A stretch of 64,000 bases of DNA from Ectobius pallidus (lineage: Eukaryota > Arthropoda > Insecta > Blattodea > Ectobiidae): positions 163,500,559-163,564,558 of the forward strand of contig CAXKWD010000002.1 in the NCBI GenBank assembly GCA_964059195.1, read 5' to 3'. The position numbers and the translations under genes are program-made. Position 1 is the first letter of the stretch. Every line of letters begins with the position of its first letter. The notes beneath the pieces are model-generated. The model saw only the letters and a program-made list of their open reading frames with translations, did not search any database and was not told the DNA's origin. Of this stretch, positions 42,929 through 54,312 are shown one piece after another.

Positions 42929-43056
42929 GTGTAGCATGTGGTCTTCTTGTTGACAAATAATGTAAAATGTGGTCGTCTTGTTGACAGTAATGTAAAATGT
43001 GGTCGTCTTATTGACGGTAATGTAGAATGTGGTCGTCTTGCTGACGATAATTTAGC
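42929..43056. repeat. 30-bp minisatellite, four units
   Basis: Four units of the type AATGTGGTCGTCTTGTTGAC plus AGTAATGTAA, of which the middle two differ at three bases. The remainder, 43057-43489, has nothing recognisable. Confidence 0.9.
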
Positions 43057-43505
43057 AAATATAATTTGAAGTTGGCTCTCGAAGGTTGTTGCTGTTGTAG
43101 CAATAATGAGATGTGGTATCTTGAATGATGTAGTATATTAGTGTTTTATGCACCACTCATTGTAGTGACATAGTGAAGTGACAAAGAACAAAGACTTGAT
43201 GTTAATTGGTCACTACGAGAACACAAAGGGATTGTTTCCATTGTTCAACCAGGACACTAGTAAGATTTAAGAAAGGCTGAAAGCACTGCTTTGTATGAAT
43301 CGCAGCACCTCCAAGTGTTGATTTGCATGACTGCAAATGCAACATGGTCGCCAAACCGCAACAAATAGACATAGATGGATATAAAATATAAGAAACAGGT
43401 GAGACATATACATAATGAGCTCAAAGTGACATAATCTAATCTAATCAATGAAATGTAGTAAAACTCCACCTTTCAATATTCAAGTTTTTTTAATTATCAT
43501 ATATA

Positions 43506-43532
43506 TTTCGACCAGCTTGTGGTCATCTTCAT
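43506..43532 (-). ncRNA. Hammerhead ribozyme core, one position mutated
   Basis: The minus strand reads ATGAAGA, T, GACCA, CAAGC, TGGTC, GAAA, then TATATATATGA. Stem II (GACCA/TGGTC) and GAAA are intact, but the first core C (in CTGAAGA of the sister copies) is A here, which should inactivate cleavage. Confidence 0.6.
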
Positions 43533-44859
43533 TGATACATATGGTAGTATGATGTTAAACAATATGATGTAGGCTTAGGTCTATGTTATTTACGTGGCCA
43601 GCTCTGAACTGAAAACTTCATTATGAGCACAGAGTAGGCTAGACACACAATATAATGTTACATGATGTTAGCCAATGTAAGAAAAAGAACATTATCTTTG
43701 TTGGCAAGTTGTTCGTTTAAATTTCCTTCCTTGTTATTACATTGGTCCAGGAAAATTTCTAAATTTTCAAGCGCATTCAGAGTTAGACTTTTGTTTTTTA
43801 CATGTAGAATGTGCATTTCTTTATTTATGGTTTCAAAACCTGTTATGTTGTGTGTCTGCCTTGTGCTCAGCATAAGCTGAATGTTTTCTGTATGCTATTG
43901 CTTTTGTATGTTCTTTGAATCTTTCATGGAATTTCCTCCCATTCTGGCCAACATAGCTACATTTATAATTATGATCTGTACAAGATAGTTTATATACCCC
44001 AGACTTATTGTATTTATCATGGTTATTGACTTTATGGCTACTGAATACAAGGGTGGATAAATTGTTGTTAGTTCTAAATGCAATATTTAAGTCAAATCTT
44101 TTGAAAATGTTAGGGATTTTGAGTATGTTCTTGTTAACATATGTGAATGTAACATATTTTCCATTCTGAATTATTTTGTTTGTTTTTATGTTTTTCTTAA
44201 TTGACTTGTTTACAATATCTTGTACTATATCAGTTTAATAGCCATTTTTGCTAGCAATTTGCTTTAATGTTTGAATTTCTTTTTTCTTTTGGCCATTCGA
44301 AAGTGGAATTGACAGCATTCTATTTACCATTGACTTAAGGCCTGCTAGCTTTTGTGCCGGTGGATGGTTAGATGTATTATTTATTGTAGGTTTCCTATAG
44401 ATGTCATATTCAAAATTTTTATATTTTCTGAAAATTGTTAGATCTAGGAAATTTAGAGAATGTTCATTTTCAATTTCCATTTTGAATTCAATATGCTGAT
44501 TAACATTATTAATCATAACAAGAAATTCATCTGTGGTCATAATTGTTTTGTTTAGTACTACTAGTGTGTCATCAACATATCTAATATATGCTAAAACGCC
44601 ATCAGTGTTGTTAATATCAGGATTTAGGATTCTACTTTCTAAGTTGTTTAAATAGATGTCTGCAAGAATTCCAAGAATTCCAGAATAGCTAATACCTTAC
44701 TTTGCTCATAGTATGCATTATTGAACATAAGTAATTATGTTTTAGGATTGCACGTAAAAGTCTTAATAATTCATCGATTTCATTTTTGTTTAAGATGTTT
44801 TAATTAGTTAAATTTTCTTCTATAATGTTGACAGTATCTGGAACTGGTATATTGGTATA

Positions 44860-45646
44860 CAGTGAAATCTCGATACAACGATTTCGCAAGGACCAGATAA
44901 ATATATTGTTGTAGGGAGATATTTTGTTATATCGAGAATTTACAAAAAAATGTTCTAATTTTGGTAGTATATAGGAAACAAGTTCAATAGCTGAAATTCT
45001 TTAAGTATTTAGAGAAATAAAGAAGTTTATCACAAGAACTGCTATACTGTACTGTATTCACTCCACCCTTAAATTATTACACTATGAGCAAACACATTTT
45101 ACATTGCATTATAGCACAGCACCATAAACAGGATGACTCATTTTTGCCCCTGTTTGTGAAAGTCAGAAATGACAGTTTGTTTAGCTATTTTTATGAACAG
45201 GGATACACACAATGCCCTTATTTGATTAGAGGTTCACTAAATGACATTCTGGCACCGATGGAACACTCGACAGAAAATTCTGCAGAGCCTCGCAAGCACA
45301 GAACACATACATAGAGGCAATGGCTTCAAGTGCGGGTTGGTAGATGCACACTTTGTTCTACCTCCTCTTCTTCGTCTTCCGCCTGCTTGTTTTGGATTCC
45401 CTCAATGTTTTCTTCCGTTAGCTCCGGGGAGTTCATGATTTGCACTTTCACGATCTATTTTTATACTTGTACCGAGGAAAAGGTATTTTACGGGGATTCT
45501 AAATGTAATCGTAATGGAGAGGTTTATCGTTATTAAGAGTATCGTAAAACCGAGGGGAATTTTACATTATTTTTAATGGAAAGAATGCCAGGACCAAAAT
45601 ATTTTAACGTTATAAAGAGTATTATCGTTATACGGGGATTTCACTG
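44860..45646 (-). mobile_element. Pogo/Tigger-like element with transposase tail
   Basis: Ends CAGTGAAATCTCGATACAAC and the complement of CAGTGAAATCCCCGTATAAC, with TA outside (44858-44859, 45647-45648). Inside, the minus strand at 45310-45430 reads ELTEENIEGIQNKQAEDEEE, EVEQSVHLPTRT, an acidic C-terminal tail of the kind found in pogo/Jerky-type transposases. Without the element the PLE frame joins as YDIVNMYTNIP. 787 bp, internally deleted. Confidence 0.88.
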
Positions 45647-46181
45647 TACATATTTACTATGTCGTAAGAAACTATAACAGTGTTATCAGTGATGTCTATT
45701 TTTTTAAGTATATCTATTACTTCTGCTGTGTTTTGTATAGATTTATTATCTGAGAATTTGAAATTTGTCTTGAGAAAATTTGAGTAAATTTAGCTGCTTT
45801 GTACACTGGGGAGTTTCTAAAATTTACAATAGGTCTGATTGGTATATTTTCTTTATGTATTTTGTGTAAAGCTTTTAGGATAGGGGGACCAGGGTTCATA
45901 TGAATGAGATTCTGTTTTTCATTATCTGTTAATATGAATGCAATTGTTTTTAATGTGTTTTTAATTATGTTTTGTATGTTAGTTGTGGGATCCTTATTTA
46001 TTTTTGTTATGTTGTTCTTTTCATAGAAGCCTTCTGTTTTGTTTACATAGTCTTGTTTGGTTAAGATAACCGTAGCATTTCCTTTGTCTGCTTTTGTTAT
46101 AATTAGGTCTTTATCTTTGGTTATCTTATTAATTTCGTTTATTATGTTTCTGTCTTTATTATTAATTGGTATAGATTAATC

Positions 46182-47875
46182 GATTTTAACTAGTTGGTAC
46201 AATTTGATACCTACAAAGTCTTGACAAGTTGGAAATTGAGAATGGAAATTGAGAATGAACGTTCTCTGAATTTCCTAGATCTAACAATTTTCAGAAAAGA
46301 TAAACATTTTGAATATGATATCTGTAGGAAACTACAGCCACTACAATAAATACTACATCTAACCATCCACCGGCACAAAAGCTAGCAGGCCTTAACAATT
46401 CCACTTTTGAATGACAAAAAGAAAAAAGAAATTCAAACATTAGAGCAAATTGCTAGCAAAAATGGCTATACAGCTGATATAGTAAAAGATATTGTAAATA
46501 AGTCAATTAAGAAAAACATAAGAACAAACAAAATAAATCAGAATGGAAAATATGTTACATTCACACACGTTAACAAGATACACAAAATGACTAACATATT
46601 CAAAAGATTTGACTTAAATATTGCATTTAAAACTAACAACAATTTATCCACCCTTGTATTCAGTAGCCATAAAATCAATAACCATGATAAATACAATAAG
46701 TCTGGGATATATAAACTATCTTTTCAGATCATAATTGTAAATGTAGCTATGTGGCCAGACTGAGGGGAATTTCCATGAAAGATTCAAAGAACATATAAAA
46801 GCAATAGCATACAGAAAACATTCAGCTTACGCTGAGCACAAGGCAGACACACAACATGGTTTTGAAACCATAAATAAAGAAATGCACATTCTACATGTAA
46901 AAAAACAAAAGTCTAACTATGAATACGCTTGAAAATTTAAAAATTTTCCTCGACAAACTTAAAAACAAAGAAGAAAATTTAAACGAGTAACTTGCCAACA
47001 AAGATAATGTTCTTTTTCATACGTTGGCTAACACCATGTAACATTATATTGTGAGTCTAGCCTACTCTGTGCTCATAATGAAGTTGTCAGTTTTCATGTA
47101 AATAACATAGACCTAAGCCTACATCATTTTGTTTAGCATCATACTACCATATGTATCACTGAAGATGACCACAAGCTGGTCGAAATATATATAACTAAAA
47201 AACTTGAATATTGAAAGGCAGAGTTTTACATCATTTCATTGATTAGTAATTCAATATGGCTCTTTTTTTATGAATATTGTAATCTAATCTAGTTATACAG
47301 CCACCTGTTTGTTGTGGTTATGGGACCCCATGTTTCCGCGTAACGGAACAATATATATGTATAATGTAAGTTTTATAATTCATCAATTAAAATTATGAAC
47401 TGCTCAAGTAAATTCTATTTGCCACTCTCAGTTAACATCACACCACTTATATTTTAGTTTATTATGGGAACTATTGATATTAATTTGGTAAGTTCACAAT
47501 GAATGATGTTTGCAGGGATTTTGGAAACAAACATTACTTGAAAATTGAACTATTATGGATTTTCTTAACAGACAAACCGGATGAATTAAAAAAAATCAAT
47601 TGAACTTAAAAAAGATTGAAAAGAGCTTAGAACTTATGGAGCAGACAATGATAGTGCCAGTGCACTTGGTATGTTGATCCTAAATTTCTTCTCAGTGAGC
47701 TGCTTGCTTTGGAGTGAAAAATTGTTGCTCTACCTCTTCACGAGAAAATATTCTTCTATGCCATCATGGCAGTTGAATTCATTTCCAGTTAACATCACGA
47801 GGAAATGATGGAAAATACAAAATTATTGCTAAAATAAACGGTGCAAAAATATGTTGCACAAACTTTCTCGCATAT
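46182..47875 (+). repeat. First unit of an exact 1,694-bp tandem duplication (PLE 3' part)
   Basis: Contains on the plus strand PLE sequence from the RT end (EIENERSLNFLDLTIFRKDK) through LEQIASKNGYTADIVKDIVN, KYVTFTHVNKIHKMTNIFKR, FDLNIAFKTNNNLSTLVFSS and KYNKSGIYKLS, a frame break, a CAEHKADTQHGF-like segment, and a hammerhead at 47159. From about 47230 to 47875 non-PLE flanking sequence follows. The 118-residue frame at 46407-46763 is a PLE fragment. Confidence 0.92.
47159..47195 (+). ncRNA. Hammerhead ribozyme motif of the PLE
   Basis: CTGAAGA, T, GACCA, CAAGC, TGGTC, GAAA, TATATATATA. The core CUGANGA and GAAA are intact, stem II is 5 perfect pairs with a 5-base loop, and stem III is an AU palindrome. 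Stem I was not evaluated. Repeated exactly at 48853. Confidence 0.7.
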
Positions 47876-49569
47876 GATTTTAACTAGTTGGTACAATTTG
47901 ATACCTACAAAGTCTTGACAAGTTGGAAATTGAGAATGGAAATTGAGAATGAACGTTCTCTGAATTTCCTAGATCTAACAATTTTCAGAAAAGATAAACA
48001 TTTTGAATATGATATCTGTAGGAAACTACAGCCACTACAATAAATACTACATCTAACCATCCACCGGCACAAAAGCTAGCAGGCCTTAACAATTCCACTT
48101 TTGAATGACAAAAAGAAAAAAGAAATTCAAACATTAGAGCAAATTGCTAGCAAAAATGGCTATACAGCTGATATAGTAAAAGATATTGTAAATAAGTCAA
48201 TTAAGAAAAACATAAGAAGAAACAAAATAAATCAGAATGGAAAATATGTTACATTCACACACGTTAACAAGATACACAAAATGACTAACATATTCAAAAG
48301 ATTTGACTTAAATATTGCATTTAAAACTAACAACAATTTATCCACCCTTGTATTCAGTAGCCATAAAATCAATAACCATGATAAATACAATAAGTCTGGG
48401 ATATATAAACTATCTTTTCAGATCATAATTGTAAATGTAGCTATGTGGCCAGACTGAGGGGAATTTCCATGAAAGATTCAAAGAACATATAAAAGCAATA
48501 GCATACAGAAAACATTCAGCTTACGCTGAGCACAAGGCAGACACACAACATGGTTTTGAAACCATAAATAAAGAAATGCACATTCTACATGTAAAAAAAC
48601 AAAAGTCTAACTATGAATACGCTTGAAAATTTAAAAATTTTCCTCGACAAACTTAAAAACAAAGAAGAAAATTTAAACGAGTAACTTGCCAACAAAGATA
48701 ATGTTCTTTTTCATACGTTGGCTAACACCATGTAACATTATATTGTGAGTCTAGCCTACTCTGTGCTCATAATGAAGTTGTCAGTTTTCATGTAAATAAC
48801 ATAGACCTAAGCCTACATCATTTTGTTTAGCATCATACTACCATATGTATCACTGAAGATGACCACAAGCTGGTCGAAATATATATAACTAAAAAACTTG
48901 AATATTGAAAGGCAGAGTTTTACATCATTTCATTGATTAGTAATTCAATATGGCTCTTTTTTTATGAATATTGTAATCTAATCTAGTTATACAGCCACCT
49001 GTTTGTTGTGGTTATGGGACCCCATGTTTCCGCGTAACGGAACAATATATATGTATAATGTAAGTTTTATAATTCATCAATTAAAATTATGAACTGCTCA
49101 AGTAAATTCTATTTGCCACTCTCAGTTAACATCACACCACTTATATTTTAGTTTATTATGGGAACTATTGATATTAATTTGGTAAGTTCACAATGAATGA
49201 TGTTTGCAGGGATTTTGGAAACAAACATTACTTGAAAATTGAACTATTATGGATTTTCTTAACAGACAAACCGGATGAATTAAAAAAAATCAATTGAACT
49301 TAAAAAAGATTGAAAAGAGCTTAGAACTTATGGAGCAGACAATGATAGTGCCAGTGCACTTGGTATGTTGATCCTAAATTTCTTCTCAGTGAGCTGCTTG
49401 CTTTGGAGTGAAAAATTGTTGCTCTACCTCTTCACGAGAAAATATTCTTCTATGCCATCATGGCAGTTGAATTCATTTCCAGTTAACATCACGAGGAAAT
49501 GATGGAAAATACAAAATTATTGCTAAAATAAACGGTGCAAAAATATGTTGCACAAACTTTCTCGCATAT
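47876..49569 (+). repeat. Second unit of the 1,694-bp tandem duplication
   Basis: Starts at the same GATTTTAACTAGTTGG as 46182 and ends at the same CTCGCATAT. Same length as the first unit, with one difference noticed (C to G in AAGAACAAAC, changing T to R in the PLE fragment; 118-residue frame 48101-48457). The duplication is very young or is an assembly artefact. Confidence 0.92.
48853..48889 (+). ncRNA. Hammerhead ribozyme motif, duplicate copy
   Basis: Identical to 47159-47195, displaced by exactly 1,694 bp. Confidence 0.7.
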
Positions 49570-49704
49570 ACGTGTTAAAGGCTAGCACAGAAAAAATAAA
49601 TTATAGAGACAAATTTTATTTAATACATTTTCATAAAACTAACAAGTACAGTATCTAGAGCGGAAAGCATCAGGGTCAATCTTTATGTTCAATGCTTTTT
49701 GTGA

Positions 49705-49707
<3 letters not shown>

Positions 49708-49748
<41 letters not shown>

Positions 49749-49770
49749 TGATAATAATAATAATAATAAC
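49708..49770. repeat. (AAT)n microsatellite, with ATG and AAC interruptions
   Basis: About 20 AAT-type units, interrupted by GATGAT near 49745 and running into AACAACAAC. Confidence 0.95.
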
Positions 49771-49854
49771 AACAACAACTTGGAAAAGCAAAAATGCAAG
49801 ATACATTGAGATATGCTGCATGAATGAGTTATTACAAGAGCCTACTGGTAAATT

Positions 49855-49918
49855 TGGGTGGCCACGAGGTTTGATTTGAACCCAGGACCTCTTCCCTATT
49901 ACTCTATACAACCTCGCT
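49855..49918 (-). repeat. Degenerate tRNA-like sequence, probable SINE head
   Basis: On the minus strand, AGCGAGGTTGTATAGAGTAA then GGTCCTGGGTTCAAATC (B box) and AAACCTCGTGG. GCGAGGT and ACCTCGT pair as a 7-bp acceptor stem with one wobble. The D-arm is degenerate and the T stem is imperfect, so it is not a working tRNA. Confidence 0.45.
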
Positions 49919-49919
49919 C

Positions 49920-51477
49920 TAATGGATTTTGATGTGCTCATTACGACTGTGGTTAACTGACTACATTTCACAATAATTAGATTATAGTATTCTTGTTACT
50001 ATGGGCAACAAAAGAATATTCATATTTTAATCAAAATGTGTTCTGAAATTCGCATTTAAGTCATGCTATTTCGTTTTTATCTTGATACCTAATAATTTTA
50101 TAAGAAATGTTTTTAACAAAAAATGTTCTTTTTAATTTACTCTACAACTTTACTATGGCAGGTTTTCATTTATCGCCTACTGTAATGAAGATATTCTAGA
50201 AAAATTGAAAATGGTTAAGAGTAAAATACCCTCTAAGTAATTTTTGCAGAGAAACAGATATAGCCATTTCATTAGTCACAGATAAGAGTTTCCAATTTCA
50301 CATTTTTATTAAAATTGTTAGAGCCAATTTTTCAAAAATTAAGATTTTAAAAAACATTTTCATGAAAAGTCCCCTTAATATTTCAGTAATAAAACCCAAA
50401 TTCTGGGTGGGTCAATAAAATTTCGTAAAAGTCCTTTATTTAAAAAAATGAAGTAAATACAATGGACCGTTTACCCGCTGTGCTTGTCCATAGATGGACA
50501 GACATCATTCCAAAAACACTTTTCTTTTTCTTTCTTTCTTCCCCTAGGCATCCTGAAACACCCTTTCCCGGTGTTATCTCGATTTCAATTTTTTGTCACG
50601 ATCACAATACTTTCTCTATACTACGTACATGCAAGAAAGTAAAATGGATTAATCTGTCCAATAAAACAATATTGTTGCCAAAATTAATGTAAAATGGAAT
50701 TATATTTAAATTTCAAGTTATATGAAATTTGAGATACTTTGTGAAATTTTCATTATTTCATGTTCAGAAGTGCTGTTTTTGAAGTTATACAGCAGTAAAT
50801 TGATATTCTGTAAATATTTGTCGAATTGAGAACAATTTGCGTTAACATGTCTCATGAATTTCATGGATCTTTATAAATAGCATAATACTGCATTTTATAA
50901 ATGTTCATAAATGTTTGTTTTTATGATCTTACAATACCCCAAGTGTTACATCCCCCTGCAGCATTGATGATAGTCCTCATTCACCGTTTCCTGTAAACCG
51001 GGATAGGAAAATTACAACAAAAAAGTAACTGAGTTGAATTAACAATTACCTGAGAAACATTTTACTTAATTAGAATTACAAATTACCTTTTCAAAAAGTA
51101 ATCAGTAAAACTACAATCACAATTACTTTACAAAACGGCAGTGCTTAAAAATTCCTTGTTTTGTTTTCATTGGGGAGGGGAACAAGGGCAGAAACTATTG
51201 GGCCATTCAGTGTTAAAGCTGCTTGGGATGTTACTAATGTTATTAATGAACAAACAAAAAGCACATCAATATGAATATTTCCAGACACAGTGAGTAACTT
51301 TTTGTTAATAATAAATCTAACCTGGATAATAGTTGCATAAATGACAATGATGATGATAGGCTATAGCAAGCAAGCGAGAATGAGAAGCAAGTTTCAAAAT
51401 ATAATTTATTAAGAAATGTTCCTATTGTAACATTTAACTGAAAATAGCTTTAAATGGAAAGAAATAGATAATTATTT
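49920..51477. other. No recognisable feature
   Basis: A 76-residue frame at 50462 shows nothing. AATTAC/GTAATC-rich sequence near 51020-51130 hints at a decayed element end. Confidence 0.45.
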
Positions 51478-51783
51478 ATGGATTTTCCCATGACTTACAA
51501 TATTATGCATAATCTTTCAACATCAAATAATGAAGATGTACATAGCTATTCCAATGCAAATTTAAAAATGATACCTGAATACAATGCAGAATACAACCGG
51601 ATCATTAGCACAGCGCAGAAAAATGGTTTCAGCTCTGAATTAGTTCACCAGAGAATTAGAAAATTTAAAAAACAGAAACTAATTGAGTATCAGAGCACCC
51701 TAAGGTGCATCAAGGAGGACTCTGTAATCAAGAAGTTCACTTATCACCCCAAATTCCATTACAAATTCAAAAAATCCCTTTAG

Positions 51784-52716
51784 GCAGGCCTACAGGCGGA
51801 GGTAGATTTCGAAGTGCTTTTGGTTTAATTTATTGTCGCTGCATAGCACTCTTCTTCTTTAGCCTTGGCATGGTAAACCTCCAGTAATAAGAACTGAATT
51901 CGGTAAAGAGGAAGAGCCTACAATCATTTGTTTTGACAACAAGAATAGGATATAATATTCTGGGAGGCCGTGCGCAAGATCAACAATGAATAAAATTAGC
52001 AAAGCCGCTAAACAAGACAAAATTATGATATTATAATAATTCTTTTAAGTGTTATTATTTTCAAACATTAAAATCTCGCGTAATATGAGAGCTATCAAGA
52101 AACTATTTATTGATTTGTAGAGTACTCATCAAGAGCTTTTCAACGATACCCCACAAGACGTGGTTTCAAAAGTTTCGAATTTTCATCCCCCACCCCCACC
52201 TCCACCCCCACCCTCACTCGAACCCCCGAATCGTTGGTGTCACTGTGAACTCCATAGGGAGTACTCTAATTTATTCAAACAAAGTTTCCCTCTATACTTC
52301 ATAGGGGCCGAGATATACATTTTTAAAAATTTCAACCCCCTCCCCCGACCACCCCCTTGGGCCAATTTTTCCCATTAACGAACTTGTCCGAACTATTGGG
52401 CCTAGAAATAACATAATAAAATTTGGTTCAAATATCTTCAAAATTACGGCCGCTATCGTGTAAAGATATATATAAATATATATATATATAAATATATATA
52501 TATATAAATATATATATATAAATATATATATATAAATATATATATATAAATATATATATATATAAATATCACAAAATTTTTTTTTGAACGGGCGGTGGTT
52601 TCGTACTTAGGGGAGCATGAAACGTAAAGATATGAAAGAATTTTTCGAAAATCATAAAGTGGTATCCATTGCAATAGGTAGATTTTTCTTCGAAAATCTA
52701 CCTAAAAAGTATAAGA
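51784..52716. mobile_element. Non-autonomous element inserted in the PLE
   Basis: AGGTAGATTTCGAAG near the left side (51803) is inverted as CTTCGAAAATCTACCT near the right (52680-52698), a rough terminal repeat. The PLE protein breaks at 51783 and resumes at 52716 without loss. Contains a C-rich stretch (52188-52220), a repeat shared with 13081-13190 (GAGGCCGTGCGCAAGATCAAC and AATGAATAAAA, 51964-52030) and the AT microsatellite. No target duplication could be fixed. Confidence 0.6.
52466..52567. repeat. TATATAAA-type microsatellite
   Basis: Alternating TATATATA and TATAAATA units over about 100 bp. Confidence 0.95.
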
Positions 52717-53199
52717 GGTGAACATTAGATTGGCTCCTTTTAACCAATATAGCATAAGAAATCTACTAAAATCAGAGCAAAGGGACAAAATTCCTCCTAA
52801 CAAGAATTCGGGCATCTACGAACTAAAATGCAAGGACTGTGACAAAACATATATCAGCAAGACAAAAAGAAATTTAACTGTCTGGCACAAAGAGCATTTA
52901 AGAAATATCAGGTACAAGCAATTATAATAGTTAGAGAATTTAATTAGAATTCAGCAATTAGATAAATCAGCAGTGGCCCATCATTACTGGACCGAAAAAC
53001 ATGATTTTGAAGACGACATAAGATTAATAAAAGGTGTGAATAAACCGGTGGACCTGAGTGTTTGGGAAAGAATTTATATCCAAAGGAACAAGAACAATTT
53101 AGTTAATTTTGACATACCAAATGAAAACGACTTGATCACAAGATGGATCCTTCCTACAGAGCCATCTACCAGCAATCCAGTGAAACCGGCAGTGTCCAT

Positions 53200-53236
53200 C
53201 TGATGATGCAAGCTACAGCTTGTGAAATGCGTTATG
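53200..53236 (+). ncRNA. Hammerhead ribozyme motif, slightly degenerate
   Basis: CTGATGA, TG, CAAGC, TACA, GCTTG, T, GAAA, TGCGTTATGG. Core strings are intact and stem II has 5 pairs with a 4-base loop. The expected stem III would be CGCG; here TGCG, a probable CpG decay. The 58.7-kb copy has GAAACGCGTCCTA in the same place. Confidence 0.6.
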
Positions 53237-53379
53237 GGTAATAATCTACTTAAGAAGTGAAGTTGAGTGATTAAATAAGTGTGTTGTTTTAATTTAACCA
53301 CTTCACTGTGTATTCCTGCAATAATTATCAGATGATACCTGATGTTATTACAAAACTGCATTCTGTCCTGCGCATAATG

Positions 53380-54260
53380 CTTTCCGTACGTTCCTTTTTA
53401 AACCGAACCTGTAAGGCGCTTCAGTTTCGCTGCAGCAAACTACGGTTAAAAGAGAAGGCCATGACAGTTCATACAGCAAAACCCATAAGTGGCATTTGGT
53501 TAATGAGACACTTGCAACATGCAGCATGATATTGCAGTAACCTATTGCATCACAGAATTTGTTCACAATAGATTAGATCAGAATTAAGAAAACGACTAAT
53601 ACTGGGATGCAGAATCCTATCAAAATTATATGTGAATGTCACCTATTTGCAAATCACTGGTCCTCATATAGCATACATGATGCCAGAAGCCACATGATGT
53701 TAAATGCCAGAAGCAATATTTCCAGCAGAGCCTCTATTGCTTGGTAATTAACTTCGAAGTTGAGGTTAATTTGAGCTCAGTTTTTATTAAGGGCTATAAA
53801 TATATTTTTTAGGTTGAGAACAGCAATTTTAATTTTTTGAATACATCTTGGAATGAATGGAATCTATACAGAAATCTAATTACATGTATTATAGCTCCCT
53901 GTATAAATTGCTCTGGCTGTGGTCTCCATTGAAAAAACAAAATACGTTCGACTTCCCTCATCTCAGCTGTTGTCACACAAACCCCAACTCAGCTTCTGTC
54001 GCATCGCCATCATGACGTTTTGCTGCAGAAATGCTGCCTTGTCATGTTGAATGTTGCATCGCTGCAGCAAACTAAAGTGTAAAAAATAATGGCCATGCAA
54101 CAAAACCCGTAAAGCAAGATCTGGCTTCATTTCACCACTGCTGCAGTGACCATAAAGCAATGCTGCAGCAACCATAAAGCGCAGCAAATGTAAAGCAGCA
54201 ATTGTAAAGTGCTTTACAAAAAATGCAAAGTTCACCTGCAGCAATCACCAGCGAGTAGAA
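53380..54260. repeat. Short repeats around GCTGCAGCAA
   Basis: TCGCTGCAGCAAACTA occurs at about 53428 and 54059 and is followed in both by AAAACCCRTAA. Between 54140 and 54240 variants of GCTGCAGCAACCATAAAGC recur four times. No coding meaning was found. Confidence 0.45.
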
Positions 54261-54312
54261 GAAAGCACGTTGCCAAATTCTCTATTTGATACATTTTGAT
54301 TACTACAATGTA

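Larger units (their letters stand above)
43490..46181 (-). mobile_element. Penelope-like element, nearly full length, split by a pogo-like element
   Basis: On the minus strand from 46170: KADKGNATVILTKQDYVNKT, NLIHMNPGPPILKALHKIHK, ENIPIRPIVNFRNSPVYKAA, TVIVSYDIVNMYTNIPVPDT (motif A; the pogo-like insertion lies within it), LLRLLRAILKHNYLCS, GILGILADIYLNNLESRIL, AYIRYVDDTLVVLNKTIMTT (motif C), LNFLDLTIFRKYKNFEYDIY, KSGVYKLSC..., CSYVGQNGRKFHERFKEHTK (GIY-YIG nuclease) and HSAYAEHKADTQH. The endonuclease is on the 3' side and a hammerhead core lies at 43506-43532. Several frameshifts and stops. It faces the plus-strand PLE fragments that start at 46182. Confidence 0.88.
51478..53260 (+). mobile_element. 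Penelope-like element fragment, split by another element
   Basis: 51478-51783 encodes NLSTSNNEDVHSYSNANLKM, YNRIISTAQKNGFSSELVHQ, FKKQKLIEYQSTLRCIKEDS and KKFTYHPKFHYKFKK, the linker between RT and endonuclease. After the insert, 52718-53203 encodes NIRLAPFNQYSIRNLLKSEQ, SGIYELKCKDCDKTYISKTK, RNLTVWHKEHLRNIRYKQL, a break, MAHHYWTEKHDFEDDIRLIK and DLSVWERIYIQRNKNNLVNF. The YIG Gly is Ser (YISKT), so the nuclease is probably inactive. The RT is absent. A hammerhead motif follows at 53200. Confidence 0.85.

Noticed and set aside
52453..52674. 73-residue frame rich in Tyr and Ile
   Set aside because: It is read from the TATATAAA microsatellite and has no independent support.
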